This document shows positions 10,483 to 22,600 of a stretch of DNA of 64,000 nt, one piece after another. The stretch covers positions 2,232,501 to 2,296,500 of the forward strand of contig VICG01000004.1 of NCBI GenBank assembly GCA_008692225.1. Direction: 5' to 3'. Source of the stretch: Monilinia fructicola. Taxonomy: Eukaryota > Ascomycota > Leotiomycetes > Helotiales > Sclerotiniaceae. How positions within the stretch are numbered: the stretch's first letter is position 1; each line of letters begins with the position of its first letter. The notes beneath the pieces were generated by a model. It was not told the DNA's origin. It did not search any database and worked only from the letters and a program-made list of their open reading frames with translations. The position numbers and the translations under genes were made by a program.

Positions 10483-13400
10483 AACATCCATCATATACTG
10501 TAATTAGAACAAAACTTTTTCTACCACTTTCTACCGCCTCCTTACCTGCCCGCCCAATGACGTCGCCTAGTCAAGGAGCTTAAAATACTCCGTATATCCC
10601 AGGTACAGAAAATCGATGAGTTTTGGACGAAAGAGGTGTGGATTGATAATCTAGACTAGCAGGCTAGGATTCTAAGCTAATAACTAAGCTAGATCAATCA
10701 TGTGACCAGTGATAAAACCACCCCTTCATTTGGTACCGGACTAGCCCTACTATGCTATGTAATCAATACTAGGTAGCTCCAAGGTCCGTCTACTACTCTA
10801 CTACTCCGTACTACTCCGTATATAATAAATGTAACAAATCTGGTCACTCTGCACAATCATCATATCTCCTGCTCCTCCATGGCATTGCCCAGATTTCAGA
10901 TCCACACAAATGGATACAGAGGACGAATCATTTGGATAATTCCAAGGCGGTTCATGATTTCCCCTCCACTTTGAGGCACAAAAACTGCTCATACCTTTTT
11001 TTTTTCATCCCATCTTGTCCTGATTGTTGTTTGAATAATCAGAACAGGAGACATCCATGGATCCCCCACCAACTATCACGTCACTACCTACCAAGCAGTA
11101 CTCCGTACAAGTACAGTAAGTATTCAAGAGAACTTTCTTGGTCTTCATGCCAAATTGTCAGTCAATACGTGAAAAAGTGGCGTCATTGTTATATATCTGG
11201 TTGTGAAGGGCAACGGGCTTGAAGGCTCCTTGTTGATGACAGAATGATGTTGTCACGTGAATGAATATGTGTGTTTAATTCCATCTGAAGCTTATGGTCA
11301 ATGTACAATTCTGAAGAGAACAATAAGGGGAGCAGTTTGGAGGATTCCTTTGAAAGATTCCGTTGGATGTACAGTTTTGAAGAGAACAATAAGAAGATCA
11401 ATTTGGAGAATTTCTTGGAAAGGGTCACCTTCCTTGAATGCACGTACAGTTTTGATGAGAACACTCAAAGGAGCAGTTTGGAGAACCGTGGAATACCTCA
11501 GCCTCTTTCTGAAAACTATCTTGAAAATGGATACAGCCCGAAGCTCATGTTTGGGTAAGAAGGGTGGAAAGGCCCAGCTTCAAGTATACCCTCCATTTGA
11601 AAGCTACCTGGAATACACAAATCAAAAATAATATTTGGGAGGAGATGATGCAGTTTGGAGAACCTCTCGAGGGGCTACTATGAACATACTGTACACCTCG
11701 GAATGGAACTTTAACGCGTGCTTACCATTATGAAATGGATATTGAGAGAACCAATTTAGCTACAGAGCCAAGGCCGTCACTCGCTATCCTTCATTGAATG
11801 AAGTGTTCAAAATTGCTAGTCTTAAGATGTCCCCAAAAAAAGGTCAGGACTACTCGAGTATCTAAATCTATTCATTGCACTCTGTATACATCCATGGATC
11901 TTCAACTTATCTCCTTGATTTCTGTCTCAATGAATACCAGATATTCAAATATTACTATCCGCCACTCCCGGATCTTTTTTCCTAGATTTTAATATGAAAT
12001 GAAAGTATTGTGCAATATATTCAAATCGTTTGATAATGTGTATTGAGACCTCTCGAAAAGCTACCTAATTAGGTACCCAACAACTAACTACCTGAAACTG
12101 CCGCCCCCTCCTGTTCTCTCAGCGGCAATATACTTGGTGGTAGTGGGGTTCGCCTTCGAGTTGGAATAGCCGCCTGGATGGTCCCTGTGCCTCTCCACAA
12201 CCTCCTTCATAAAGCCGCGAGGAGGCCCAATGAAAACTTTCAGTCTTGTCATCTTCAATAACCCTCAAGGGAGAACCATTGTCTGTCAAAAAATAGTTTT
12301 TTTGGCCCGAAAGTCTTCGGGATATGGCCTTCACCGAATCTGACTGAAGGCGAGATGCCACCTCAAGATACCTAACCTCGTCAAGTTGAAGCATTAAAAT
12401 CTGACATCATTGCTACGTCTATGAGCCATCTGCAAATGCTACTGCAGCCATTGTACTCGGCCAGTCTCATTGAAAAAAAAGCGAGGCTCTATAAATCAGG
12501 TCAGTCTCTCTGCATCCAGAAAGATTAGACAGTCACCCAGCGACACACGAAGTACGTGATAACATCTTGATGTCACTTTGAGCCCCCCGAGGGCGAGGCT
12601 GGGTATAGCGCTTGCTTGCAGGATTCTCTACCGAACAATCTCACTTCAATTTCCTAAACGGAAGTATCTTACATTACAATAATGTATGACACATTTGGCG
12701 ACAGGAATGCCTTATTGAGCCATTGGAAGTCGCAGTGCAGTGCAGTGCAGTGTGATACCAATCAATACTTCAACCCTTTATGTTACCATGTCCTGGGTTG
12801 TGCCAAGCCCTTCGGTAAATATCACCTAGTGTCCTGAATTATTTCAATATCGTGGGGAAAACGTGTGAACAGACACATATATCCAGCGGCTCGGGAAACT
12901 ATAAGGAGGGAGATTGAGCGGGTGTGTGATCGTTTAGATCGCTTCATCGGCAACAAGCAGCTTTCTTATCGTATCGGGGCTGAACACAGCCCTCTAGCAG
13001 TATGTGACAAGGCTAGATTGCATTTGCCTTATTGAGTAGATACCCGGTAGTTTCAATGAAAGGACTTCGTTGGCGAAGTCATAACTGCGCCTCTTATTGC
13101 CGCTAAGCCATTTGTATCAGCCAATGATATCGCTTCAAATTCAAGCATATTCCCGACTCTATTTCAGACGTTTCTTTTTACTCTCGCATATACATCAAAC
13201 TCATTTCACTTTACTCAAGTTCACAATCATGCTGTTACATTACTTTCGGATGTATCGGCCAACTAATCATACTACCAACTTATCAAATTCATTCATGTGT
13301 CAGAATCTTTTTGCTTCGCCTTGGGCAGAATCAAAGACTAATTCCTTGAACATGCGGGTATCGATGTGATATGATTCACACATGTATATAAGTACCTACC

Positions 13401-13724
13401 TACATACATGCCTATCTATACCTACTTGATGATCATTCAATGGAAGAATCATTTTCACAAAATCCATAATATTCATAATCCAAGAACCAAGTCAACAACA
13501 GACACAGGCACAGTCACAGGCACAGTCACAGTCACAGGCACAGGCACAGGAATCAATCACAAGTCACAGGGTTGCAAATTGTAAATCCCACAAAAATACC
13601 TGTAAAGTTCTCCAGACTTTCCATCTACAAAATCTTACACTCCACCTTCCCAATACGATACACAGATCCAGATCCAGATCCAGACCCAGACCCAGCCAGA
13701 TTTGATCCATCCAATAACCTCATC
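10483..13724. other. intergenic; short repeats and weak ORFs
   Basis: No firmly supported gene. It contains four copies of the 9-mer TACTCCGTA (10586, 10802, 10812, 11099), a coding-like tandem repeat near 11.3 kb (separate entry), a CAGTG repeat near 12735-12755, and CACAGG/CACAGT and CAGATC/CAGACC hexamer repeats (13500-13560, 13664-13694) just 5' of the VWA gene. A minus-strand frame at 12119-12394 has no recognisable family. Confidence 0.5.
11301..11558 (+). CDS. possible small repeat protein (85 aa), orphan
   Basis: Opens with ATG and contains three degenerate units beginning MYNSEENNKGSSLED, MYSFEENNKKINLEN and TYSFDENTQRSSLEN. The underlying DNA units start GTACA(A/G)TT at 11303, 11369 and 11444, with spacings of 66 and 75 bp, both multiples of three. 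The frame-preserving spacing favours a coding repeat. However, other frames and the reverse strand are also open here, no family is recognised, and there is no signal peptide. A fragment of a fourth unit (GCAGTTTGGAGAAC) lies near 11652. It could equally be a non-coding minisatellite. Confidence 0.25.
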   Translation: MYNSEENNKGSSLEDSFERFRWMYSFEENNKKINLENFLERVTFLECTYSFDENTQRSSLENRGIPQPLSENYLENGYSPKLMFG

Positions 13725-14838
13725 ATGTCTTTTAATTCTCGTAAAGATGGTAAAGACCTCAGCCGTAGGAGTGGCTTATTGGGTAGTATTCGCAATAAAA
13801 TGAGTCGTTCAAAGAGTCCTGCAGCAAAATAATGCATCCTCCTCTTACTCTCCTTCAAGGGGAGTTCCAGAAACACAATCTATTCCTCCACCAGAGTACG
13901 CTGCTACATCTTCTGCATCATACAGTAATACTCCTACTACGTCTTACAGCAATACCCCTATTGCATCGTACAACAACGCTTCTTCGTACCAGAGTTATTC
14001 CCCTACAGCATACAACACTGGTTCTACATCTTACAGTAACACATTTGACTCTCCCTACACTTCTGCAGTTCCCCAAGCCGTTGAGAATGCCCCGCCTCAT
14101 GACCTTGACGGATCACCATATGCTCTCCTCTCCAAATTCGATACAGTTCTTCTGATCGATGATTCTAGCAGCATGGAATGGGGGTCTGCACCTACGGCTT
14201 GGCAGCAAGTCTTTCTCGCTCTTCAAACCATAGCGCCCATCATTACTGCCTATGATGCTGATGGTATTGATGTTTACTTTATGAATTATCTGAGCAAGAG
14301 CAGTGGTAATGTGAGCGAAGGCGTTGCAGCAACTGGCTTCTACAAGATCCAAGACGCGGCTGCAGTTGAAGAGATATGGTCCATGGTAGACCGTCCGTCC
14401 GGCATAACACCTACCGGCGAACGCATCAGATATATCCTCGCCCCTTACATGAAGCGACTCAAGAAGGAAACGAAAGCCGGTCGCGACGTCAAACCATTAA
14501 ACCTAATCGTCATCACTGATGGCGCTGCTTCCGATGATCCCGAATCGGAAATCGTCAAGATTGCCCGAGATCTTGATAAACTCGACGCACCCCTTACGCA
14601 GGTGGGCATCCAATTCTTCCAAGTAGGAAAGGTCGGCTCCGCAAAACAAGCCTTGGAGGATCTCGATGATGCTTTGGAGAATAGGTATCACATTAGAGAT
14701 ATGGTCGATACCGTCACATGGAATGGGCGTGACACCCAAGCAGGATTGAGTGGAGATGGAATCGTAAAGGCGGTACTTGGCGCGATCGTCAAGAGACTCG
14801 ACCGCAAGCCTGCCAGTGGTGAACACCAAAGAAATTAA
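13725..14838 (+). CDS. von Willebrand factor type A domain protein, one frameshift in this assembly
   Basis: Starts ATGTCTTTTAATTCTCG (MSFNSRKDGKDLSRR); about 370 aa once a +1 slip in the AAAA run 13826-13829 is corrected. There the first frame reads AAK-stop, while the next frame continues AANNASSSYSPSR without a break. Residues about 65-115 are a Ser/Tyr/Asn-rich tract with SYSNTP-like repeats. The VWA domain follows, with a MIDAS motif DDSSS at about residues 145-149 (FDTVLLIDDSSSMEW), a TPTGER segment and an ITDGAASDD strand. VWA domains bind protein partners or metal, and in fungi stand-alone intracellular versions of this type are common but uncharacterised. There is no signal peptide. 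No intron is needed. Confidence 0.8.
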
Positions 14839-17823
14839 CACGTCCCTTTATTTCTCCCCGCAAAAGCTTCCTCCCTTGCGTCAACATGAGCCAAGGCACC
14901 CGACTCGAGCAACCTCTTCGCTTCCTCGTACACTGTCCCCACCTCCTCCGCGATTCACCATTTCCCCGCATGCATGCCTTTCGAGATACAGCGGTACAGT
15001 GGGCTCTCTCATAGTATTTAGACCCCAGGACAAAGAAAGCGCGAGGGATCACGCGGGCTCCCCTTGAATTTTACCGGGTTTGATGAGCTATCTGGGTGGG
15101 CTCGAGGGGATAGCACAATATACTTTTTAATCCTCTTAATGCGTAATCTCACATCTCATATCTCATATTTCTAACTCTAAATTTAACTAATCCACTGTCC
15201 TATCTTCACGCGGCTATGTCCCAATCAATCACCCACTTGCTTTCCCTCCCCGCGCTTCACCTGACGCGTCTGTCTGTCTGTCTGTTTGCATGGAATCTAC
15301 TGTATCCGTGACATACATGTTTTCGCTCTTTGGCATCTTTTCGTAATTGCTACCTTGATTGATGGATGTTTGGGTATCTGCGCGTTTGGTGGTGGTGGTG
15401 GTAGTGGTGATGATGATGATGATAAACAAACAAACAAAATCCAAATCTCTGATAATCCACAATCCACACTTTAGTCCAGTTCACGCGCAAGACGACAAAT
15501 GGCTCTAGTTATCGTGTAGTGCGGATGTCGCGGGGTGTATAGCGTGAATAGGTGGGTGTATGGTGTATAATGTATAAATGTCATCTTCATCTTTATCTTC
15601 ATCTTCATCCTCTACACCAACACACTTTACATTCATCTCAGCACCAACACCCCTCCCCCAATATCTATCTTCCCTAATCTTCCATGTTGAATGGATGGAT
15701 ATCAGGAGATGGTGGTTTGTTTTTCGATTATCGTGATGTTGATGATGATGGTGGTGGTGGAAGGGGGAGAGAGCGAGGTACATGATCTTTATGATGGATG
15801 AATGGATGGATGGGATTATGACGAGTGAAGTGAACGGTTGGGATTTTCAGGTCGTGGATGATTGGGTTTTGGTTGGTTGGTTGGTTGGTTGGTTATTTAT
15901 ATGTTTATCTATGCTTGTTCATTCCTTTGTGGCTATTTCGTTATGGCTATTTGTTTGTTCCTGCATTCATGGATATTGTGCGTTGTGGGGTTGATGGATT
16001 GTTGCTATGTGGTGGGGGTTTGGGGGTTGTTTTGTTTGTTTGTTTGTTTGTTTGTTTGTTTGTTGGGATTAGGATGGGGACGGGCATGGGGATAGGAGAG
16101 TCGATTTTATTTGTTGTGAGGTTGTGGCTTGGAGGTGTGGGAGGGGAGGGAGGAGGGGAGAGATGGATGGATAGATGGATGTCATGTTGAGTTTGGAGAT
16201 GGGGATGGGGATGGGTATGAATGCTAAGGGGAGGGCTGGCGGGGTTCTGGGGTGTGGATTTAATTGAACTTGGCGGATTCACTGGGGTTAATGGTGTGGA
16301 TGGAATGCTTTGGGAGGAGGAGAAGGGGGGAAGGAATGGAAGAGAGGGGTTAGGGCTGGGGTGAAGGAAAAGGAAAGGGAGGATGAATAAGGTGATGGGG
16401 AATGTGTATGGGTACATATGTGAGATTCAAAGTTGTACATATTACGATATCATCATGGATGCACATCACCAAGTCCCTATATTCATCATACCAAACAAGC
16501 ATAATCACACGCACCATATCACATCAGACCACAAGATTAATAAAAAGTAAATCCATTTCCCTTCTGCGAAGATGCTAGCTATCTAAGCCGCGCGTTGCCA
16601 CCAATATCCATCGACCGACTCCCTTCTTGCCCCGCCGTTACCGTCTGCCAAAGCGGAGGAGAACGCGAAAAGAACGAAAGATGTAGATAAAGTTGAAGAA
16701 GGAAACCCGCAGGAGCCCGCAGGAAACTCTGCAAAGAGAGGGGAGATAATGAAACTTTTTCTGTGTAAAATAACCCATTGGTTGAGCGGAAGGTCCTTGG
16801 ATCCCCGATACCAACTTAAGGAAACCTCAAGTGGCGAAAGGGGGAGCAAAGAAACGTGTCCGCGAAATCCAGAGCACAATTCGTAAGTGCTTAATGGAAG
16901 GAAAACCATTCGTGAAAATTAGTGTTGTCCATCACCGCGTATCTGAGAGACTTTTCCAAGCATTCAATGAGCAAGGAGTGAAAGATCAGATATGGAAAAC
17001 AGGAAAGATTCGTTGAGGTCAAGTCCATCGCAAGTAAGGAATGTGTGGTGGTGGGTGAAGTAAGATGAGAAGTATTTTCCATATCCAGGTGTGTGCCAAG
17101 ATTCGATATCGTATTGAGTTCGATGAGAATACAGATGCCAGGGAGCAAGGCAATTCATATCAGACGAATATAAGAAGGTGGTTGCAGTTGGATATGGAGA
17201 GGAAACTTCGTCATATGCTGAGACTGAGACCATATCATCGCGCTACCACGATTGCAAATCGAGTGCGTGCGCAAGGAAACAGAGGCGTTGGTAAGGAAAC
17301 TTTTGGTACATATTGAAGCTTTGTGGGGTTGACTGTCAGAGGAAAGACAATGGAAGCCTCGATGATAGAGGGTAAGATATGTTGAACGCCGGATGAAAGA
17401 GCCGAAAAATTGATTGCGTGCCAAGGAAAATGATGACGAGAACTTTTTTTTGGTGTTGTTTGTTGTTGGAAAGTGTACTATCGTGAGCCAATGAATCTCC
17501 AGAGATTTTATGGTGAGACGGTTGAAAGAGTCGATGTTAGAGTAAAATGAAGGCAGATTATGTTCGTTCAGTAAAGTGGTAGTAAGATGGCTTTCCCACA
17601 AGAGTCATGCAAATCCTAAGAAATGACAGAAGCAAGCAGGAGATAGAACTTTCAGACGAAAGAACAAACCATTGATAACTAAGTGCAGTATGGTACGCTG
17701 GTTTAAAAACTCTGAATAGACGACGTTGACAATGGCGCATCAGTTCAGACCAGAATGATGGGAGTTAGAAATGATGACGATCTAGAGGCGAGAAATCCGT
17801 GCGTAGTACTGTACGAAGACCAC
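14839..17823. other. intergenic; microsatellites and weak ORFs
   Basis: Holds GTG/GAT triplet repeats (about 15390-15425), GAT/TCATCT repeats near 15590 and 15740, TTGG repeats (about 15872-15895), a GTTT run (16028-16064) and G-rich sequence to 16400. Short + frames at 16831-17016 and 17065-17316 are basic and of unknown family; I would not call them genes. The right part is the 3' flank of the orphan gene at 17824. Confidence 0.5.
16028..16064. repeat. (GTTT)n microsatellite
   Basis: About nine tandem GTTT units in intergenic sequence. The long reverse frame through it (T-N-K-Q repeats) is an artefact. Confidence 0.9.
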
Positions 17824-19647
17824 TTAGGTCATGAGAAGAACATTTGCCTTGTGGAGGTTCTTGGCGATGATGGTGATTGAGTTATCATCACGCATGGTGA
17901 TGGAAGGAGTCATGACCAACTTGATACGCTTCTGTCTGGTCTGTAATTGATAAGGGTTATCGTGTGGGTGATCCTTTGCGATCATGGTACCAGCAGTGTA
18001 CTTGGCGCCAAGGAGCTCTGGAAAGACAATCTGGAAGCTCAGCTTAGCGGTCCACATCTTTGCACCAATTTCCATGGAGGAAATGATCATGACGCCGAGG
18101 TCTGAACCAGCCTTTGTGCGGGAACAGCCCTTGTTCATCAAGGGACCAAGCATATCACGAAGAGACTTGGTATGGTGAATGAGAGCATCATTGCGGAATG
18201 CAACGTAGTCTCGGGAGTTGATAACAGACTTGATGAGGGCCGATTGCTCAGCAACAAGCTCTTGACGCTTCTCGGCAGATGGAGCTGACAACCATACGTT
18301 AGCAACCTATGAGATAGCATTGAGGAATGAAGAATACTTACTAGGCTTGGCTGCAAGACGCTCCTTGATGCTGGCCAAATGATCATGAACACCATGATTG
18401 TACTGTTGGAAGGAGTTAATGCTCATGATCTGAGTGAAGCAGTACTCAAGAGCCATTCTCATGACAAACCAATAACGGGTCTTTTCATTGCTCAGGAGGG
18501 CCATGACATGACTATGAGCACTCTGAGGATCATTGTAGGTGAGGCTCATCATGTAAGTCCAGAGGTTCTGGTTTGTGGCAGCAATCGTGCGATCTCCAGA
18601 GATATTGGGAATCGAAGCATACTCGATGCACCATCCTTCCATGGAACCAAAGAGCTTGGCAAACTCATTGGTGAACTCAACACACAAGTCATGAATGTTA
18701 TCGGTTGGGCTCTTGTATGGGATAAGAGGCAGCTCAGAGCGACAATTATTGATAACGGTCTCGGTCTGGATCTTCTGATAGTCGCGCAAGTCAAGGATAG
18801 ATGGGACGCTGTGCAAAGCACTATCTGGAACCGGAACGGTGACGGATGCCTTGACGCGATCGTACTCCTCTTGAGTAGGCGATGTATTTCCGATTGCAGC
18901 GTTTTCCATTGCGGCCAACGAGGATCTTGAGAGACGTGTCATAGAGGTACTGCCATTCGTACGATAGTCAGAATTGGTATTGCCCCAGGAAGGGGTATTT
19001 TCCAATTGCAATTGGGAGCGACTGTTGCCACCTGGAAGGCGTAGGGGATAATTGTCCGAATATCTCTGTTGAGAAGCTGGTGGGTGCGATGCAAGCCAAA
19101 GGATTCTCTTTCCGTTGAGTTGGTTTTCCTTGATTTGGAGCTGCTCACGCTGTGTGGCGATAACATCAAGTAATTCACGACGGGTATCTTCACCAGTATC
19201 ATCGGAGAACTCTCTGACGGCATCAAAGAGCTGGCGCTCCAAGTCTTTGACTTTTCTCATCCATTGTTGTTCATTCTGAGTCACAAAGACTTGCTGAGCA
19301 GTGAAATCAACAAGAAGATTTTGAAGTTCGACTCCGACGTTATCTCGAACATTTGGAGGAATCGATGAGGTTTCCCGAACAGTATTGATGATACCTGCGA
19401 TTCGACGTTCCATCCAATCCTGCAAGCCTTGTGATACAGAACGGTTGTCGATAACATCTGCTCTATGGTGTCGGGCTTGTGGACTGCCAGAAGATGGACC
19501 GGAAGTCGTGCTCTCCTTGTTCTTATGCTTTACTTGAGAAGAAGGTACGAACTGGTTTGCAGAGGGATCCATTGCTTCCGAACGGTTCCGAAGATTGGAT
19601 TCGGCTTGCTTGCGACATGGACGAGATCTATTCGGCATGGATGACAT
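17824..19647 (-). CDS. orphan protein, 588 aa, two exons
   Basis: Exon 1 is 19647-18342 and exon 2 is 18284-17824. The 57-nt intron has a GTAAGT donor, a TTGCTAAC branch site and a CAG acceptor. The joined length is 589 codons including the stop, exactly in frame. The start chosen is MSSMPNRSRPCRKQ; a longer in-frame extension upstream reads like 5' UTR. The first 100 residues are polar and basic (RSRPCRKQ, HKNKES), then a charged, probably coiled-coil segment (WMRKVKDLERQL ... TQREQLQIKENQLNGK), a Ser/Asn-rich linker, and a well-structured C-terminal half rich in aromatics (LWTYMMSLTYND, KMWTAKLSFQIVFPELLG). No signal peptide or membrane span. I do not recognise the family and propose no function. 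Confidence 0.8.
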
Positions 19648-22600
19648 AATTAGTAATAGTGAGTTTGAATAATAACGATAGTGATAGAAGCAGAATGTAT
19701 AGGTAGTCGAAAGAAAGGAGTTAAGAATTTGTGCCAGCCCCAAAACGATTGATAAGATGTTAAGTAGTTAATTGGGATTCAACTTGTATCTGCGGCTGGA
19801 GGAGAAAGGGAGAAAGAGGCACTTGGATCTGTGGTAAGGAAGAGAATGAAAGAAGTAATCGAGGATGGTGGAGGAGATATTGGTTGTAGTAGAGCGCTAG
19901 TTGAAAAGTTTTTTCTTTGAAGTGGAAGAAACAACATTAATTTCGAAGGTGAAGTGAAAAGGGAGCATGAATCAAGGATCGATCGATACTTGTGAAGAAG
20001 CCACTCAACATATGCGAGAATCTTCTCCGTATCCGAGGCAACAACAGTGAATTGCGCCAACGAATGGCGATGGTGATGGATTTAGGAGATGAAGTGCGGG
20101 GAAACATTGACCACAGTGTCAAGACAAACAAATCAAAAACGTACGACTGCAATTTGATATTATTTTCATTGGTGCTAATCAAAGTTTAGTACTCCTCGAT
20201 GGATATTGTAGAACGCCCACTGAGCCTCTAGGAGATCATTTTTATGTGAAGAAGTGTGATATGTCTATGGATTTATAATTGCCCAGGTGCTCAATGAGAG
20301 CGTCCAAAAAAGCAATTTGATGAATATGGAAAGTTTTCCATACTTTCCGGAAGTATAATCGCTCCATGTAAGCGTTTGAAAGCTATTTCAAGCTATGTGG
20401 AGAAGTGCCATGTCCATGACAGCAGTAATTGATTCTTTTGATGGGATGTGGTCTCGAGATTATTGGCCCAATAACTATAGATAGACCAGCTCTAGTAGAG
20501 ACTTTGGAGAGCTGTTCCCATCTGATGGAGATTTGAGTGGCATATATCATGAAAGTAGAACTGATTGATACATTTGAAGTAATATGAAGTGTCATGTTGA
20601 GATGAACAAAAGGCAGAATAATAAAGGAAGGCGGTCTGACCGAGAAGCTTTGATGTGACACTAGTCAGACTTGAGAATAACTTCTCTCGGTTATTGACCA
20701 ATTATTTGGAATGAAAAAGTGAGAGTAAAAGGGGCTTGAGTTAACCTGCAGAGCTCTAAACAACATCCAAACATTGTCCTGAACACAATATACTTGTGGT
20801 GAGCTGGAGTTGAGGCAGAGAATTGTTAACGCAGTCATAACTCGCCTGGTATGGATGGTAAACCCAGCGAGGTATGCCGGTATTGACAGTATCGTGCGAA
20901 GATGCGCTAATATTATGATATTTATAGATCGCATAAATAAATATTGATTAACATACCCATGGTTTGGTGAGGTGTTTGGTGAGGTCTTTGGTGAGATCTT
21001 TGGTGAAGTCTTTGGTGAGGTCTTTGGTGAGGCGTTTAAGTCTAGGGTGGAGATGGATGACTATTGCAGAAATAAGTAAGCATTGTGGGTGGGAGCAAAA
21101 TAAGGTAAATTGCCATAGCAGCAAGGGCTAGAATTGACTTTTGAAAGAGAATTGAGTGCTGAAACAATTATCTACTTACCATGGTTGTTGTTCTTTGATG
21201 GAACGTTTGTATGCAAGAGGAGGGGAATTGAGTTAAGATAAAGAGTAGCAGTAGAAAGAAGAAAAAGAAGAAGAAAGGAGGTTGAGGTGGTGGAGGATTG
21301 GGGTTGTTTTGGAAGAAAGAAGGAAGAAGATAGATTGAAATGCGATGGGTAAAAGAATGAGCTGTTGTTCCAAGTTGAGCCTAGTATAATTGAGACTGGG
21401 CAACCTATCAACTACCAATCAAACTTAGTTATTTATGAATACAACACACATGTGATTTGGGTCTTGAGCAGGATAAGTGTCAGGAGAAGCTCGGCAAAGC
21501 TCGGCAAAAGCCAAGTGAATGAAAGCTGAGTATACAAGCTTGCCAATGTTTGATGATAGGGTTGCTGTATATACCTCCAGGGCTATCCATTTTCTTGACT
21601 GAGACTTAGATACTGCTATCTCGTTGATGCTCATAAGAGACTACCTTTGTTTATCCATCATTATGGATAGCTTTTGATCACTAATTAGGTGCCTCTTCTC
21701 AATCAATCGATGACTACTGTCTACTTAACTCTCCATGTTGAATAATGATATACAACCACCAATCAACTACTCTACAAATACCGTCTTTTCTTTTGCCTCC
21801 ATGTATTTATACTTCTATCATCATTCAACAGTGATTGCCCTCGCCTTTTCAATTTGATTGAAAATCTGATATGACTATACCATTATTTGATGTGAGATGA
21901 TCAACCATTATTCAATAAGAACCATTCCTCAGTCATCTACAGACTGGGACACATCTCATTATACTTTACTGTCGTTCAATGATAGTTACTAATCATTGAT
22001 TCTTTTTGCCTTGAATCAAGAGACACTAGGGTTGTATCATTGTTAGATGTGATTCGTTCTTTGACAGTTCAAAATTTGAGCATATTTATAGTATTAACAT
22101 ATTCTTATCCAATGCAAGCCGTTTTAGGCCCTTTTTCTTCTAATAATATTTGTGCTATCGGTTAACTACTGCTTGGTTGAGTCTATTATATTTCATTTCT
22201 CTATCAGATTTCATCTTGTATCCCTCCTCAAAGTTTTTGACTTGAGCCTATTCAACCCTTCCCAGATATCGCATAATACATAACATAACCTCGCCATTTT
22301 ACTATGATTTGACAAATGTTAGCTTTGAATCTAGTCAAAATCTTCTATACCTCACCTGGGCAACTTTATGGATCAAGAAACATGGAAAAGCTTTGCATTC
22401 GTCCGACTTACAATATCCCACTGTTTTGCAGAGAACAAGATAAGTTATATCAGGGGTTCCACATCTGAAATAAACATACTTATATCATACGGACACCCGA
22501 AAATCGTTTGAATCATCTTGACGGACACACATTGTGAATCATTTCCTCACTTTTAAGCGACTTCTGCAAACCACGAACCCTTGTAGTAAAAGAAGCAGAG

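Noticed and set aside
16831..17316. Two small basic + strand ORFs
   Set aside because: No family resemblance, no splice signals linking them convincingly, and the opposite strand is equally open.
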